64,000 bases of DNA from Bubalus kerabau (Eukaryota > Chordata > Mammalia > Artiodactyla > Bovidae): positions 61,326,501-61,390,500 of the forward strand of contig NC_073628.1 of assembly GCF_029407905.1 (NCBI RefSeq), in the 5' to 3' direction. A model generated the notes under the pieces. It worked only from the letters and a program-made list of their open reading frames with translations, searched no databases and was not told the origin of the DNA. Within the stretch, counting starts at the first letter, position 1; each line of letters opens with the position of its first letter. The position numbers were made by a program, and so were the translations under genes. This document shows, piece by piece, positions 10,806-22,278 of this stretch.

Positions 10806-11600
10806 ACTCAGTTTAGTTCAGTCGCTCAGCCATGTCCGACTCTTTGTGACCCCATGAATCTCAGCACTCAAGGCCTCCCTTTCCATCACCAACTCCTGGA
10901 GTTCACTCAGACTCACGTCCATCGAGTCAGTGATGCCATCCAGCCATCTCATCCTCTGTCGTCCCCTTCTCCTCCTGACCCCAATCCCTCCCAGCATCAC
11001 AGTCTTTTCCAATGAGTCAACTCTTCGCATGAGGTGGCCAAAGTACTGGAGTTTCAGCTTCAGCATCATTTGTTCCAAAGAAATCCCAGGGCTGATCTCC
11101 TTCAGAATGGACTGGTTGGATCTCCTTGCAGTCCAAGGGACTCTCAAGAGTCTTCTCCAACACCACAGTTCAAAAGCATCAATTCTTCAGCACTCAGCCT
11201 TCTTCACAGTCCAACTCTCACATCCATACGTGACCACTGGAAAAACCATAGCCTTGACTAGATGGACCTTTGTTGGCAAAGTAATGTCTCTGCTTTTGAA
11301 TATGCCATCTAGGTTGGTCATAACTTTTCTTTCAAGGAGTAAGCATCTTTTAAATTCATGGCTGCAGTCACCATCTGCAGTGATTTTGGAGCCCCAAAAA
11401 TAAAGTCTGACACTGTTTCCCCATCTATTTCCCATGAAGTGATGGGTCCAGATGCCGTGATCTGAGTTTTCTGAATGTTGAGTTTTAAGCCAACTTTTTC
11501 ACTCTCATCTTTCACCTTCATCAAGAGGCTTTTTAGTTTCTCTTCACTTTCTGCCATAAGGGTGATGTCAGCTGCACATCTGAGGTTATTGATATTTCTC
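10806..11600 (-). mobile_element. BovB 3' end (antisense), 5'-truncated
   Basis: It starts with the reversed tail CTCAGTTTAGTTCAGTCGCT and runs through the C-terminal coding region of the BovB polyprotein. Minus-strand peptides MRVPWTARRSNQS and GLKLNIQKTQI match other copies here. It ends at CTGAGGTTATTGATATTTCT, just after the RT catalytic block. Frameshifts break the minus-strand frame (pieces at 10,818-11,147, 11,187-11,435 and 11,318-11,557). Confidence 0.9.
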
Positions 11601-11848
11601 TACTGCTGCGAAGTTGCTTCAGTCATGTCTGACTCTGTGCGATCCCAGAGATGACAGCCCACCAGGCTCCACCGTCCCTGGGATTCTCCAGGCAAGAACA
11701 CTGGAGTGGGTTGCCATTTCCTTCTCCAATGCATGAAAGTGAAAAATGAAAGTGAAGTCATTCAGTCCTATCCAACTCTTAGCGACCCCATGGACTGCAG
11801 TCTACCAGGCTCCTCCATCCATGGGATTTTCCAGGCAAGAGTACTAGG
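11601..11848 (-). mobile_element. Bov-A2 SINE (antisense)
   Basis: It directly abuts the truncated 5' end of the previous BovB. It reads GCTGCGAAGTTGCTTCAGTC, GGGTTGCCATTTCCTTCTCC, GACCCCATGGACTGCAGTCT, and stops within the normal ...CAAGAGTACT block, so its 5' end is slightly truncated. Confidence 0.85.
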
Positions 11849-12064
11849 ACATTTTATATCAGATGAGTTTGGAAATATTGACATATAAACATTCTGAGCA
11901 TATTTAGTGGAATAAGATCCCAAATTATTACCACACATTCTTCTTGCATTTAAAGTATTCTTCTCAAGCAGGTATGATTTGTCTTTCTACAGAAAAACAA
12001 ACAAACAAAGAAACAATAAAACTATGGTTTGTTATTTAACTCACCGCAATATCTTGGTTTCTAT

Positions 12065-12703
12065 CAGTTCAGTTCAGTCGCTCAGTCATATCTGATTGTT
12101 TACGACCCCATGAACCACAGCACAACAGACCTCCCTGTCCATCATCGTCTCCCGGAGTTTACCCAAACTCATTTCCATTGAATCAGTGATGCCATCTAAC
12201 CATCTCATCCTTTGTCATCCCCTTCTCCTCCTGCATTCAATCTTTCACAACATCAGGGTCTTTTCAAATGAGTAGGCGCTTTGCATTGGATGGCCAAAAT
12301 ATTGGAGTTTCAAATTCAACATCTGTTCTTCTAATGAACACCCAGGACTGATTTCCTTTAGGATGGACTGGTTGGAATTCCTTTCAGTCCAAGGGACTCT
12401 CAAGAGTCTTCTCCAACACCACAGTTCAAAAGCATCCATTCTTCTGCACTCAGCTTTTTAGAGTCCAAATCTCATATGCATAGATGACTAATGGGAAAAT
12501 CATAGCCTTGATTAGATGGACCTTTGTTGACAAAGTAATGTCTCTGCTTTTTAATATGCTGTCTAGGATGGTCATAACTTTCCTTTCAAGGAGTAAGTGT
12601 CTTTTAATTTCATGGCTGTGATCACCATCTGCAGTGATTTTGGAGTCCCCCAAAATAAAGTCAGCCACTGTTTCCATTGTTTCCCCATCTATTTGCCATG
12701 AAG
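12065..12703 (-). mobile_element. BovB (antisense), 3' part of interrupted copy
   Basis: It begins with the reversed tail CAGTTCAGTTCAGTCGCTCA and breaks off at ATTTGCCATGAAG. The expected continuation (TGATGGGAC...) is found at 13,259, so 12,065-12,703 and 13,259-14,168 are one BovB split by an insert. Confidence 0.88.
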
Positions 12704-13258
12704 AATTAAAAGACGCTTACTCCTTGCAAGGAAAGTTATGACCAACCTAGATAGGATAGTCAAAAGCAGAGACATTACTTTGCCAACAAAGGTCTGTCTA
12801 GTCACGGCTATGGTTTTTCCAGTGGTCATGTATGGATGTGAGATTTGAACTGTGAAGAAAGCTGAGCGCCGAATAATGGATGCTTTTGAACTGTGGTGTT
12901 GGAGAAGACTCTTGAGAGTCCCTTGGACTGCAAGGAGATCCAACCAGTCCATTCTGAAGGAGATCAGTCCTGGGTGTTCTTTTGAAGGAATGATGCTAAA
13001 GCTGAAACTCCAGTACTTTGGCCACTTCATGTGAAGAGTTGACTCATTGGAAAAGACTCTGATGCTGGGATGGATTGGGGGCAGGAGGAAAAGTGAACGA
13101 CAGAGGATGAGATGGCTGGATGGCATCATGGACTCGATGGACGTGAATTTGAGTAAAGTCTGGGAGTTGGTGATGGACAGGGAGGCCTGGCGTGCTGTGA
13201 TTCATGGGGTTGCAAACAGTCGGACACTACTGAGCATCTGAAGTGAAGTGAACTGAAC
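12704..13258 (+). mobile_element. BovB 3' end nested head-on inside another BovB
   Basis: A plus-strand BovB starts AATTAAAAGACGCTTACTCC and runs to GTGAACTGAACTGA, the element's normal pentameric tail. It sits precisely between CATGAAG and TGATGGGAC of the host BovB. It is about 555 bases long and 5'-truncated. It appears closer to the common young sequence than the host copy does. Confidence 0.85.
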
Positions 13259-14168
13259 TGATGGGACTGTATTCCATGATCTTAGTTTTCTGAAGGCTGA
13301 GCTTTAAGCCTATGTTTTCACTCTCTTTCACTTTCATCATGAGGCTCTTTAGTTCTTCAATTTCTGCCATAAGTGTGGTGTTATTTGCATATCTGAGGTT
13401 ATTGATAATTTTCCTGGCAATCTTGATTCCTGCTTGTGATTCATCCAGCCCAACACTTGTCATGATGTACTCTGCATATAATTTAAATAAGCAGGGTGAC
13501 AATATACAGCCTTGACGTACTCCTTTCCTTAATTGGAACCAGTCTGTTGTCCCATGTCCAGTTCTACCTGTTGCTTCCTCACCTGCATACAGGTTTCTCA
13601 AGAACCATGTCAGGTGGTCTGGGATTCCCATTTCTTTCAGAAGTTTCCACAGTTTACTGTGATTTACACAGTCAAAGGCCTTGGCATAGTCAATAAAGCA
13701 GAAACAGATGTTTTTCTGAAACACTCTTGCTTTCTCAATGATCCAGAAAATGTTGGCTATTTAATCTCTGGTTCCTCTGCCTTTGCCAAAACCAGCTTGA
13801 ACATCTGGAAGTTCATGGTTCACGTATTGCTGAAGCCTGGCTTGGAGAATTTTGAGCATTATTTTGGTAGTGTGTGAGACGAGTACAATTGTGCGGTAGT
13901 TTGAGCATTCTTTGGCATTGCCTTTCTTTGGGCTTGGAATGAAAACTGACCTTTTCCAGTCCTGTGACCACTGCTGAGTTTTCCTAATTTGCTGACACAT
14001 TGAGTGCAACATTTTCACAGCATCATCTTTTAGAATTTGAAATAGCTCAACTGGAATTTCATCACCTCCACTAGCTTTGTTCATAGTGATGCTTCCTAAG
14101 GCCCACTTGACTTCACATTCCAGGATGTCTGGCTCTAGGTGAGTGATCACACCTTTGTGTTTATCTGT
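13259..14168 (-). mobile_element. BovB (antisense), RT-domain part of interrupted copy
   Basis: Minus-strand peptides include the RT block FCFIDYAKAFDCVNHSKL (from 13,724 downward), TGHGTTDWFQLRKGVRQGC, and the catalytic region as NLRYANNTTLMAE. Other copies here read YADDTTLMAES, so both catalytic aspartates are replaced by asparagine and this copy could not be an active polymerase. The upstream block ITHLEPDILECEVKWALGSI is at 13,761-14,150. It is 5'-truncated near 14,168. Confidence 0.88.
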
Positions 14169-14999
14169 AGTAAATTATAAATCCTCTTTTTGAATGTACA
14201 AGTGTTAGGTCACACCAGAAACAAACTATAACTTACTACATTATTTGAGGACTTAGAAAGCTTTGGAAAGGAATAAATATCTCTGGAGAAATGTCCTGAC
14301 AAAGCAGTAATGAAAAAGTCACACCACTTTTCATGTAGCATTTGTCTTGTTTAATGAGTTTTGTCCAAAAATTTGTTTTAACTGCTGATAATTAGAAGCT
14401 TTATAGTTAAAGAGGGAATCAAGGCTATCTTAATACTAGGTTAAGCACATTGGTATAAATTTTTTTTATCAAAATGGCAGCCCTTTGATAGTGGCATTCA
14501 GATTTATTCTCAAAACTTATTAAATGTTCTTAAGATCAAGGGCAGAGTATTTTTCAACTTCTGTTTTTATTATAATTTGAGATCAGTTTTCAACAATTAT
14601 TAGTTTAAGAATCATGGCTTAGCTCTGAAGGTTGAAATAAGAATAGATCATAAGCATACCAAAGCATAAATTTAAATGGATATATGGAGAATATAAGAAG
14701 CACAGAACTTACCATAAAATCAGTGGCATATTAAAATACTTTATCATGTTTCTTTCAAGAATAAAATATTTAAATTTTAAGTAGTATAAAAGAGAAAAAG
14801 AGAAGAGAAAATCTTTCATGTGCTTTTCATTGAATTTTCTTGCAAAAGTTCATTTAAATACCATCACATGCAGCTGAAAGACTGCTGATGTGGCAAGGAC
14901 ATTCTTATTCCTGCTGAGAACTTACTTTGAGTAATATTCCCATCAGTTTAAAACAACTTTAAGGTATAAATTTGATACAGCAGCAAACTCAGAAAAGAA
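14169..14999. other. AT-rich DNA, nothing recognised
   Basis: No gene, RNA or identifiable repeat is visible in this ~830-base stretch. Confidence 0.5.
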
Positions 15000-15184
15000 A
15001 AGTGTTAGTCACTCAGTTGTGTCTGACTCTTTGCAACACATGGACCATAGTCCACCAGGCTCCTCTGTCCATGGGATTATCCAGGCAATAATATAGGAGT
15101 GGGTTGCCATTCTTTTCTTTAGGGGATCTTCCTGACTCAGGGATCGAAACCAGGTCTCCTGCATTAAAGGCAGATTCTTTACCT
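15000..15184 (-). mobile_element. Bov-tA SINE (antisense), head truncated
   Basis: AGTGTTAGTCACTCAGTTGT, CCATGGGATTATCCAGGCAA and AGGGATCGAAACCAGGTCTC are in reverse Bov-tA order. The tRNA head is missing after GGCAGATTCTTTACC, where the next BovB starts within a few bases. Confidence 0.82.
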
Positions 15185-15186
15185 TT

Positions 15187-16372
15187 TCAGCTCAGTTCAG
15201 TTCAGTGGCTCAGTCGTGACCGACTCTTTGCGACCCCATGAATCACAGCACTCTAGGCCTCCCTGTCCATCACCAACTCCCGGAGTTCACTCAAATTCAC
15301 GTCCATCAAGTCGGTGATGCCATTCAGCTATCTCATCCTCTGTCGTCCCCTTTTCCTCCTGCCCCAATCCCTCCCAGCATCACAGTCTTTTCCAATGAGT
15401 CAACTCATGGCATGAGGTGGCCAAAGTACTGGTTTTTCAGCTGTAGCATCATTCCTTCAAAAGAACACCCAGGACTGATTTCCTTCAGAATGGACTGGTT
15501 GAATCTCCTTGCAGTCCAAGGGACTCTCAAGAGTCTTCTCCAAAACCACAGTTCAAAAGCATCAATTCTTCAGTGCTCAGCCTTCCTCACAGTCCAACTC
15601 TCACATCCATACATGAATACTGGAAAAAACATAGCCTTGTCTAGATGGACCTTTTTTGGCAAAGTAATGTCTCTGCTTTTGAATATCCTGTCTAGGTTGG
15701 TCATAACTTTCCTTCCAAGGAGTAAGCGTCTTTTAATTTCATGGCTGCAATCACCATCTGCAGTGATTTTGGAGCCCAGAAAAATAAAGTCTGACACTGT
15801 TTCCACTGTTTCTCCATCTATTTCCCATGAAGTGATGGGACCAGATGCCATGATCTTCATTTTCTGAATGTTGAGCTTTAAGCCAACGTTTTCACTCTCC
15901 TTCTTCACTTTCATCAAGAGGCTTTTGAGTTCCTCTTCACTTTCTGCCAAAAGGGTGGTGTCATCTGCATATCTGAGGTTATTGATATTTCTCTCAGCAA
16001 TCTTGATTCTAGCTTGTGCTTCTTCCAGCCCAGCGTTTCTCATGATGTACTCTGCATATAAGTTAGATAAGCAGGGTGACAATATATAGCCTTGATGTAC
16101 TCCTTTTCCTATTTAGAACCAGTCTGTTGTTCCATGTCCAGTTCTAACTGTTGCTTCCTGACCTGAATATAGGCTTCCCAAGAGGCAGGTCAGGTTTCCG
16201 GTATTCCCATCTCTTTCAGAATTTTCCACAGTTTATTGTGATCCACACAGTCAAAGGCTTTGGCATAGTCAATAAAGCAGAAATAGATGTTTTTCTGGAA
16301 CTTTCTTGCTGTTTCGATGATCCAGTGGATGTTGGCAATTTGATCTTTGGTTCCTCTGCATTTTCTAAAACC
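15187..16372 (-). mobile_element. BovB 3' part (antisense)
   Basis: The reversed tail CAGCTCAGTTCAGTTCAGTG opens the copy. On the minus strand a 170-codon frame (15,570-16,082) encodes SPCLSNLYAEYIMRNAGLEE, the catalytic block YADDTTLLAESEEELKSLLM and the downstream QKMKIMASGPITSWEIDGET. The copy ends near 16,372 at the RT fingers region, so it lacks the endonuclease and RT N-terminus. It keeps the RT palm but not a complete enzyme. Confidence 0.9.
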
Positions 16373-16828
16373 TAAGCCAATTCAAATATACAGCTGGATA
16401 AAAATCTCAGTGGTGCAACAGAAGCATAGGATCTCGCTGTAATATTCAGGTTCACAGTCTTCAACTGGGGCTGTAGAATTTAACTTGTTATCCAGTAAGA
16501 GTAAAATGGACTAACCACATACCCTGAGACCAATTTAAGACCTAGTTTACAATTTCCCATAAAAATCCACATGTTACAATTGGGGAGATTCAGAAATGCA
16601 AACAATATTTAGCCATATCAGAGTACAAACAATATGATTTCATATCATGAAGTTCTTTTGGCTTTTGTGGAAGCATTTTGATGTTATGAAGTGTGAAGTG
16701 GAAACATGTTTGTAAAACATCTCTTAACAGAACTTGGAAAGATGTGCCTGATAACAATGTAAGGTAATTTCTATATAATATATATAGTATCATACATTCG
16801 ATATCATGCATATATGATGTGTGTGTGT
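16373..16828. other. Unassigned DNA
   Basis: Nothing recognised; AT-rich with a TATATA run near 16,770-16,790. Confidence 0.45.
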
Positions 16829-17036
16829 TGTGCTCAGTCATGTCTGACTCTTTGCAGCCCCATGGACTGCATTGCTCCAGTTTCCTCTGTCTGTGGGATT
16901 CTCCAGGCAGGAATACCAGAATGGGTTGTCATCTCCTTCTCCAGGGTATCTTCCCAACCCATGGATCGAACCCACATCTCTTGCATCTCCTGCAATGACA
17001 GGTGGATTCTTTACCAGTGAGCCACATGGGAAGCCC
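16829..17036 (-). mobile_element. Bov-tA SINE (antisense)
   Basis: TGTGCTCAGTCATGTCTGAC, GCCCCATGGACTGCATTGCT, ATGGATCGAACCCACATCTC and the reversed head TGAGCCACATGGGAAGCCC are in order. It is full length. Confidence 0.88.
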
Positions 17037-17204
17037 AGTATGTGATAGTGTATTTCTAAGAACTGAATTTTTAAAAATCTGAGCATCATTTCCCAGTATT
17101 TTCCTTCCAATAATATTGGTCTCAATGTTCCTTTTCAAACAACAAAAAAGAGTAGTTAGTTTTCATATGAGTAGCGTAATGAGTAAATGGTTCATCTAAC
17201 TGTA

Positions 17205-17480
17205 TGCTGCTGCTGATGCTAAGTCGCTTCAGTCATGTCCAAATCTGTGTGACCCCATAGACAGCAGCTCACCAGGCTTCCCATCCATGGGATTCTCCAG
17301 GCAAGAAGACTGGAGTGGGTTGCCATTTCCTTCTCCAATGCATGAAAGTGAAAAGTGAAAGCGAAGTCACACAGTCCTGTCCGACTCTTCATGACCCCAT
17401 GGACTGCAGCCTACCAGGCTCCTCCATCCATGGGATTTTCCAGGAAAGAGTACTGGAGTGGGGTGCCATTGCCTTCTCCA
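17205..17480 (-). mobile_element. Bov-A2 SINE (antisense)
   Basis: The reversed tail TGCTGCTGATGCTAAGTCGC is followed by two BovB-derived monomers joined at CCTTCTCCAATGCATGAAAG. The end is TGGGGTGCCATTGCCTTCTC. It is a complete dimer. Confidence 0.88.
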
Positions 17481-17593
17481 CACCTCACTGCACAACTCTC
17501 ATCAAAGTCAACATATCTTTTCTTGGCTAAAAATATCTCAGTTTCAGTGCCAAGCTGGTCCCTCAGAGCACAAAAAGCTATTCATAGAATAGG

Positions 17594-17611
17594 GAAAAAA
17601 AAAAAAAAAAA
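17594..17611. repeat. poly-A tract
   Basis: About 17 A follow GGG, just upstream of the BovB 3' end. No element of its own is recognised. Confidence 0.7.
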
Positions 17612-18451
17612 GCAATACTGAGTTACATAATGTATGCCTCAGTTCAGTTCAGTCACTCAGTCATGTCCGACTCCTTGTGACCCCATGAATCACAGCATGC
17701 CAGGCCCCACTGTCCATCAACAACTCCCAGAGTTCACTCAGATTCAGGTCTATCGAGTCAGTGATGCCATCCAGCCATCTCATCCTCTGTCTTCCCCTTC
17801 TCCTCCTGCCCCCAATCCCTCCCAGCATCAGAGTCTTTTCCAATGAGTCAACTCTTCGCATAAGGTGGCCAAAGTACTAGAGTTTCAGCTTTAGCATCAT
17901 TCCCTCCAAAGAAATCCCAGGGCTGATCTCCTTCAGAATGGACTGGTTGGATCTCCTTGCAGTCCAAGGGACTCTCAAGAGTCTTCTCCAACACCACAGT
18001 TCAAAAGCATCAATTCTTCAGTGCTCAGCCTAGGTTGGTCATAACTTTCCTTCCAAGGAGTAAGCGTGTTTTAATTTCATGGCTGCAGTCACCATCTGCA
18101 GTGATTTTGGAGTCCCCCAAAAATAAAGTCTGACACGGTTTCCACTGTTTCCCCATCTATTTCCCATGAAGTGATGGGACTGGATGCCATGATCTTCGTT
18201 TTCTGAATGTTGAGCTTTAAGCCAACGTTTTAACTCTCCTCTTTCACTTTCATCAAGAGGCTTTTTAGTCCTTCTTCACCTTCTGCCATAAGGGTGGTGT
18301 CATCTGCATACTTGAGGTTATTTATATTTCTCCCAGCAATCTTGATTGCAGCATGTGCTTCTTCCATTCCAGCATTTCTCATGATGTACTCTGCATATAA
18401 GTTAAATAAGCAGGGTGATAATATACAGCCTTAACGTACTCCTTTTCCTAT

Positions 18452-19257
18452 TTGGAACCAGTCTGTTGTTCTATGTCCAGTTCTAACTGTTGCTTCCTGA
18501 CCTGCATACAGATTTCTCAAGAGGCAGGTCAGGTGATCTTGTATTCCCATCTCTTGAAGAATTTTCCACAGTTTACTGTGATCCACACAGTCAAAGGCTT
18601 TGGCATAGTCAATAAAGCAGAAATAGATGTTTTTCTGGAACTATCTTGCTTTTTCCATGATCCAGCAGATGTTGGCAATTTGATCTCTGGTTCCTCTGCC
18701 TTTTCTAAAACCAGCTTGAACATTTGGAAGTTCACGGTTCACATATTGCCGAAGCCTGGTTGGAGAATCTTGAGCATTACTTTACTAACATGTGAGATGA
18801 GTGCAATTGTGGGGTAGTTTGAGCATTCTTTGGCATTGTCTTTCTTTGGGATTGAAATGAAAACTGACCTTTTCTAGTCCAGTTGCCACTGCTGAGTTTT
18901 CCACATTTTCTGGCTTATTGAGTGCAGCACTTTCACAGCATCATCTTTCAGGATTTGGAATAGGTCAACTGGAATTCCATCACCTCCACTAGCTTTGTTC
19001 ATAGTGATGCTTTTTAAGGCCAACTTGACTTCACATTCCAGAATGTCTGACTCTAGATGAGTGATCACACCATCATGATTATCGGGGTCTTGAAGATCTT
19101 TTTTGTTCAGTTCTTTGGTGTATTCTTGCCACCTCTTCTTAATATCTTCTGCTTCTGTTAGGTCCATACCATTTCTGTCCTTTATCGAGCCCATCTTTGC
19201 ATGAAATGTTCCCTTGGTATCTCTAATTTTCTTGAAGTGATCGTTAGTCTTTCCCAT
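18452..19257 (-). pseudogene. BovB reverse transcriptase domain, frameshifted
   Basis: In the intact element this domain copies BovB RNA at the nicked target. The minus strand reads MGKTNDHFKKIRDTKGTFHA, DRNGMDLTEAEDIKKRWQEY and ITMNKASGGDGIPVDLFQIL in one frame (19,257-18,874). Homology then continues in other frames to the block antisense to TCTATGTCCAGTTC near 18,470 (GTTDWFQIGKG). Below that the palm (YADD) region is near 18,290-18,310, antisense to GTGTCATCTGCATA. No single frame spans the domain. Confidence 0.8.
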
Positions 19258-19397
19258 TCTGTTGGTTTCCTCTATTTCTTTGCATTGATCGCTGAAGAAG
19301 GCTTTCTTATCTCTTCTTGCTATTCTTTGGAACTATGCATTCAGATGCTTATATCTTTCCTTTTCTCTTTTGCTTTTCGCCTCTCTTCTTTTCACAG

Positions 19398-20468
19398 CTA
19401 TTTGTAAGGCCTCCCCAGACAGCCATTTTTCTTTTTTGCATTTCTTTTCCATGGAGATGGTCTTGATCCCTGTCTCCTGTACAATGTCACGAACCTCAGG
19501 CCATAGTTCATCAGGCACTCTCTCAGATCTAGTCCCTTAAATCTATTTCTCACTTCCTCTGTATAATCATAAGGGATTTGATTAAGGTCATACCTGAAGG
19601 GTCTAGTGGTTTCTCCTACTTTCTTCAATTTAAGACTGAATTTGGCAATAAGGAGTTCATGATCTGAGCCACAGTCAGCTTCTGCTCTTCTTTTTGTTGA
19701 CTGTATAGTGCTTCTCCATCTTTGGCTGCAAAGAATATAATCAATCTGATTTCGGTGTTGACCATCTGGTGATGTCCATGTGTAGAGTCTTCTCTTGTGT
19801 TGTTGGAAGAGGGTGTTTGCTATGACCAGTGCATTTTCTTGGCAAAACTCTATTAGTCTTTTCCCTGCTTCATTCTGTATTCCAAGGCCAATTTTGCCTG
19901 TTACTCCAGGTGTTTCTTGACTTGCTACTTTTGCATTCCAGTTCCCTATAATGAAAAGGACATCTTTTTTGGGTGTTCGTTCTAAAAGGTCTTGTAGGTC
20001 TTCATAGAACCGTTCAATTTCAGCTTCTTCAGCATTACTGGTTGGGGCATAGACTTGGATTACTGTGATATTGAATGGTTTGCCTTGGAAACTAACAGAG
20101 ATCATTCTGTTGTTTTTGAGATTGCATCCAAGCACTGCATTTCGGACTCTTTTGTTGACCATGATGGCTACTCCATTTCTTCTGAGGGATTCCTGCCTGC
20201 AGTAGTAGATATAATAGTCATCTAAGTTATATTCACCCATTCCAGTCTATTTTAGTTCACTGATTCCTAGAATGTCGACAATCACTTTTGCCATCTCTTG
20301 TTTGACCACTTCCAATTTGCCTTGATTCATGGACCTGACATTCCAGGTTCCTATGCAATATTGCTCTTTACAGCATCGGACCTTGCTTCTATCACCAGTC
20401 ACATCCACAGCTGGGTATTCTTTTTGCTTTAGTTCCATCCCTTCATTCTTTCTGGAGTATTTCTCCAC
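19398..20468 (-). pseudogene. BovB endonuclease domain, one nonsense codon
   Basis: The APE-like endonuclease nicks the target DNA. Two minus-strand pieces join end to end in the same frame. 20,468-20,247 ends ...VIVDILGISELK and includes CIGTWNVRSMNQGKLEV. 20,240-19,398 (280 codons) starts MGEYNLDDYYIYYC. A TAG separates them; the sibling BovB at ~40,300 has TGG (ISELKWMG), so this is a Trp-to-stop change. Motifs seen are VYAPTSN, IIGNWNAKV, RNQIDYILCS and GSDHELL. The second is GDWN in the sibling at 27,599 and in the family, so a catalytic-motif Asp is Asn here. An inactive remnant. Confidence 0.85.
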
Positions 20469-20639
20469 TGATCTCTGGTAGCATATTGAGCACCTGCTGA
20501 CCTGGGGAGTTCCTCTTTCAGTATCCTATCATTTTTGCCTTTTCACACTGTTCATGGGGTTCTCAAAGCCAGAATACTGAAGTGGTTTGCCATTCCCTTC
20601 TCCAGTGGACCACATTCTCTCTGATCTCTCCACCATGAC

Positions 20640-21155
20640 CCGCCCATCTTGGGTTGCTCCACGGGCATGGCTTAGTTTCATTGAGTTAGACAAGGCTGTG
20701 GTCGTAGTGTAATTTGAGTAGTTTTCTGTGAGTTTGGTTTCAGTGTGTCTGCCCTCTGATGTCCTCTTGCAACACCTACCATCTTACTTGGGTTTCTCTT
20801 ACCTTGGGCGTGGGGTATCTCTTCATGGCTGCTCCAGCAAAGCACAGCCATTGCTCCTTACCTTGGATGAGGGGTATCTCCTCACCACTGCCCTTCCTGA
20901 TCTTCAACGTGGGATAGCTCCTCTAGGCCCTCCTGCGCCCGCGCAGCCACCGCTCCTTTTACCTGGGGTTGGTCCTCCCGGCCGCCACCTCTGGCCTACG
21001 GCATGGGGGTGTGGGTTAGCTCCTCCCGGCCACCACCCCTGGCCTAGGGCGTCGGGGCATGGGTTATCTCCTCTCAGCCGCCGCCCCTGACCTCGGACAT
21101 GGGGTAGCTCCTCTCGGCTGCGCTTAGTGCACCAGTCGCAGCTGCCACCACCGCT
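20640..21155 (-). promoter_or_regulatory. GC-rich BovB 5' leader
   Basis: This is the only strongly GC-rich stretch in the window. It is built of imperfect repeats of a ~60-base motif containing TAGCTCCTC(T/C)CGGCC and GCCTAGGGCGTCGGGGCATG, and lies just upstream (minus strand) of the endonuclease frame. 5' UTRs of RTE elements are thought to carry the internal promoter; that role here is inferred. The plus-strand Pro/Leu-rich frame at 20,728-21,090 is its antisense shadow. Confidence 0.6.
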
Positions 21156-22278
21156 TAATTAGAGGGAAAATATGGATTGATATTTTAAAACTTCAAGCTA
21201 TTTTATGTGTTATTTTTAGTTAAGGGGAAAGTATTTCTTTCTTTCTTTTATTTTTTTAGTGAGAATAAACATTCCTTGTCCTTACAAGATTTCACCAAGT
21301 TCTTAGAAGTTCTAATTAGAATCTGAGCATAGAAGTGGTGTATGGTTCTTTGTGTTTTCATAGTGTTTTATATAATGTATAAATTCTTAATCCAAAGCCT
21401 TCAGGATTGATAAATGTAGATGGAAGGAGATGTCTATTAGACCTATATGTTATTAATTTAATTTAATTATTTGTTATTAATGTTATTGTTATTAATTTGT
21501 TATTATATGTTATTAATAACATACTGCTATATGTTATTAACTTAATTAAAAAAATTAGATGTTTTATAAATAAGGGGAGAGGTAATAAATTATTCTGTAT
21601 CCATATGAGTTATGTTGTGGTCACTACCTTTGCAAGAGCAGCTTGATATCTATGCCAGTATAGAGGATTTTTATGGTAATCAAACATCTGATTTGATTTG
21701 CATAAAACTTTGACCCTTGGCTACTAACCCATCTCTGGGTAACTCCGAGTACTTAGTTAATCATAATATTTTTTTTATTTAATAATAAATTAAGTGTATT
21801 TTTGTGACAATCAGGCTATATCTTTCACTAAGTTTCCAAATATCAGTTCCTTGGGGGGGAAAAAAAAATTTTGGCTGGACTAGAATAATAAGCTTTGCAC
21901 ATTCAGGAAATTATTACCCTTCTAGTTTTCTTGTGGTGTATTTTATATTGTTCTGGCTTGTTTTGTTGTTGTAAGCACTTTTTGGCTGTCATAGCCCACC
22001 CCACCCCACCCTTACCAATCTATTGTTCTGTTGGAATGTAGAATGTGGTTTCTCTTCATCCCAGACAGAGATGGAGATGCTGCATCATACAGATGAGAAG
22101 AGATCAGATTTGGTGGAAACAGAGATCTGTCTGTCAGTACTAATGTGCTTGTGGCTTTGCCTCTATTCTGCCACTAGTAGCTAAAATAAAGATATTGTTC
22201 CATCATTGCTTCTTTACTCAGTTTTGTTAGTTTCCAGTTGCTACCAGGAATTCTATAAAATACCCCAGTTTTAGGTCC
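21156..22278. other. AT-rich DNA, nothing recognised
   Basis: No gene or repeat was recognised. Low-complexity items are TTTCTTTC near 21,235-21,260, a TTATTAAT-rich patch at 21,445-21,545, and CACCCCACCCCACCC near 21,998-22,012. Confidence 0.5.

Larger units (their letters stand above)
17638..21155 (-). mobile_element. Nearly full-length BovB (RTE) retrotransposon, antisense
   Basis: This is the most complete transposon in the window, about 3.5 kb. From its 3' end (17,638, reversed CTGAA tail) to its 5' end (~21,155) it carries the C-terminal region, the reverse transcriptase (minus-strand pieces over 18,240-19,257, broken by frameshifts), a connector and the AP-type endonuclease (19,398-20,468). 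A GC-rich 5' leader follows (20,640-21,155). Against sibling copies there is an internal deletion of roughly 115 bases at 18,030, where GTGCTCAGCC jumps to TAGGTTGGTC. Coding damage (see the endonuclease entry) makes it inactive. Confidence 0.9.

Noticed and set aside
11601..17480. tRNA-like box A/box B sequences in Bov-tA and CHR elements as tRNA genes
   Set aside because: They are SINE heads fused to BovB-derived or A-rich bodies, with no tRNA 3' half or cloverleaf.
20728..21090. Pro/Leu-rich 120-codon plus-strand frame
   Set aside because: It is the antisense of the GC-rich BovB 5' leader.
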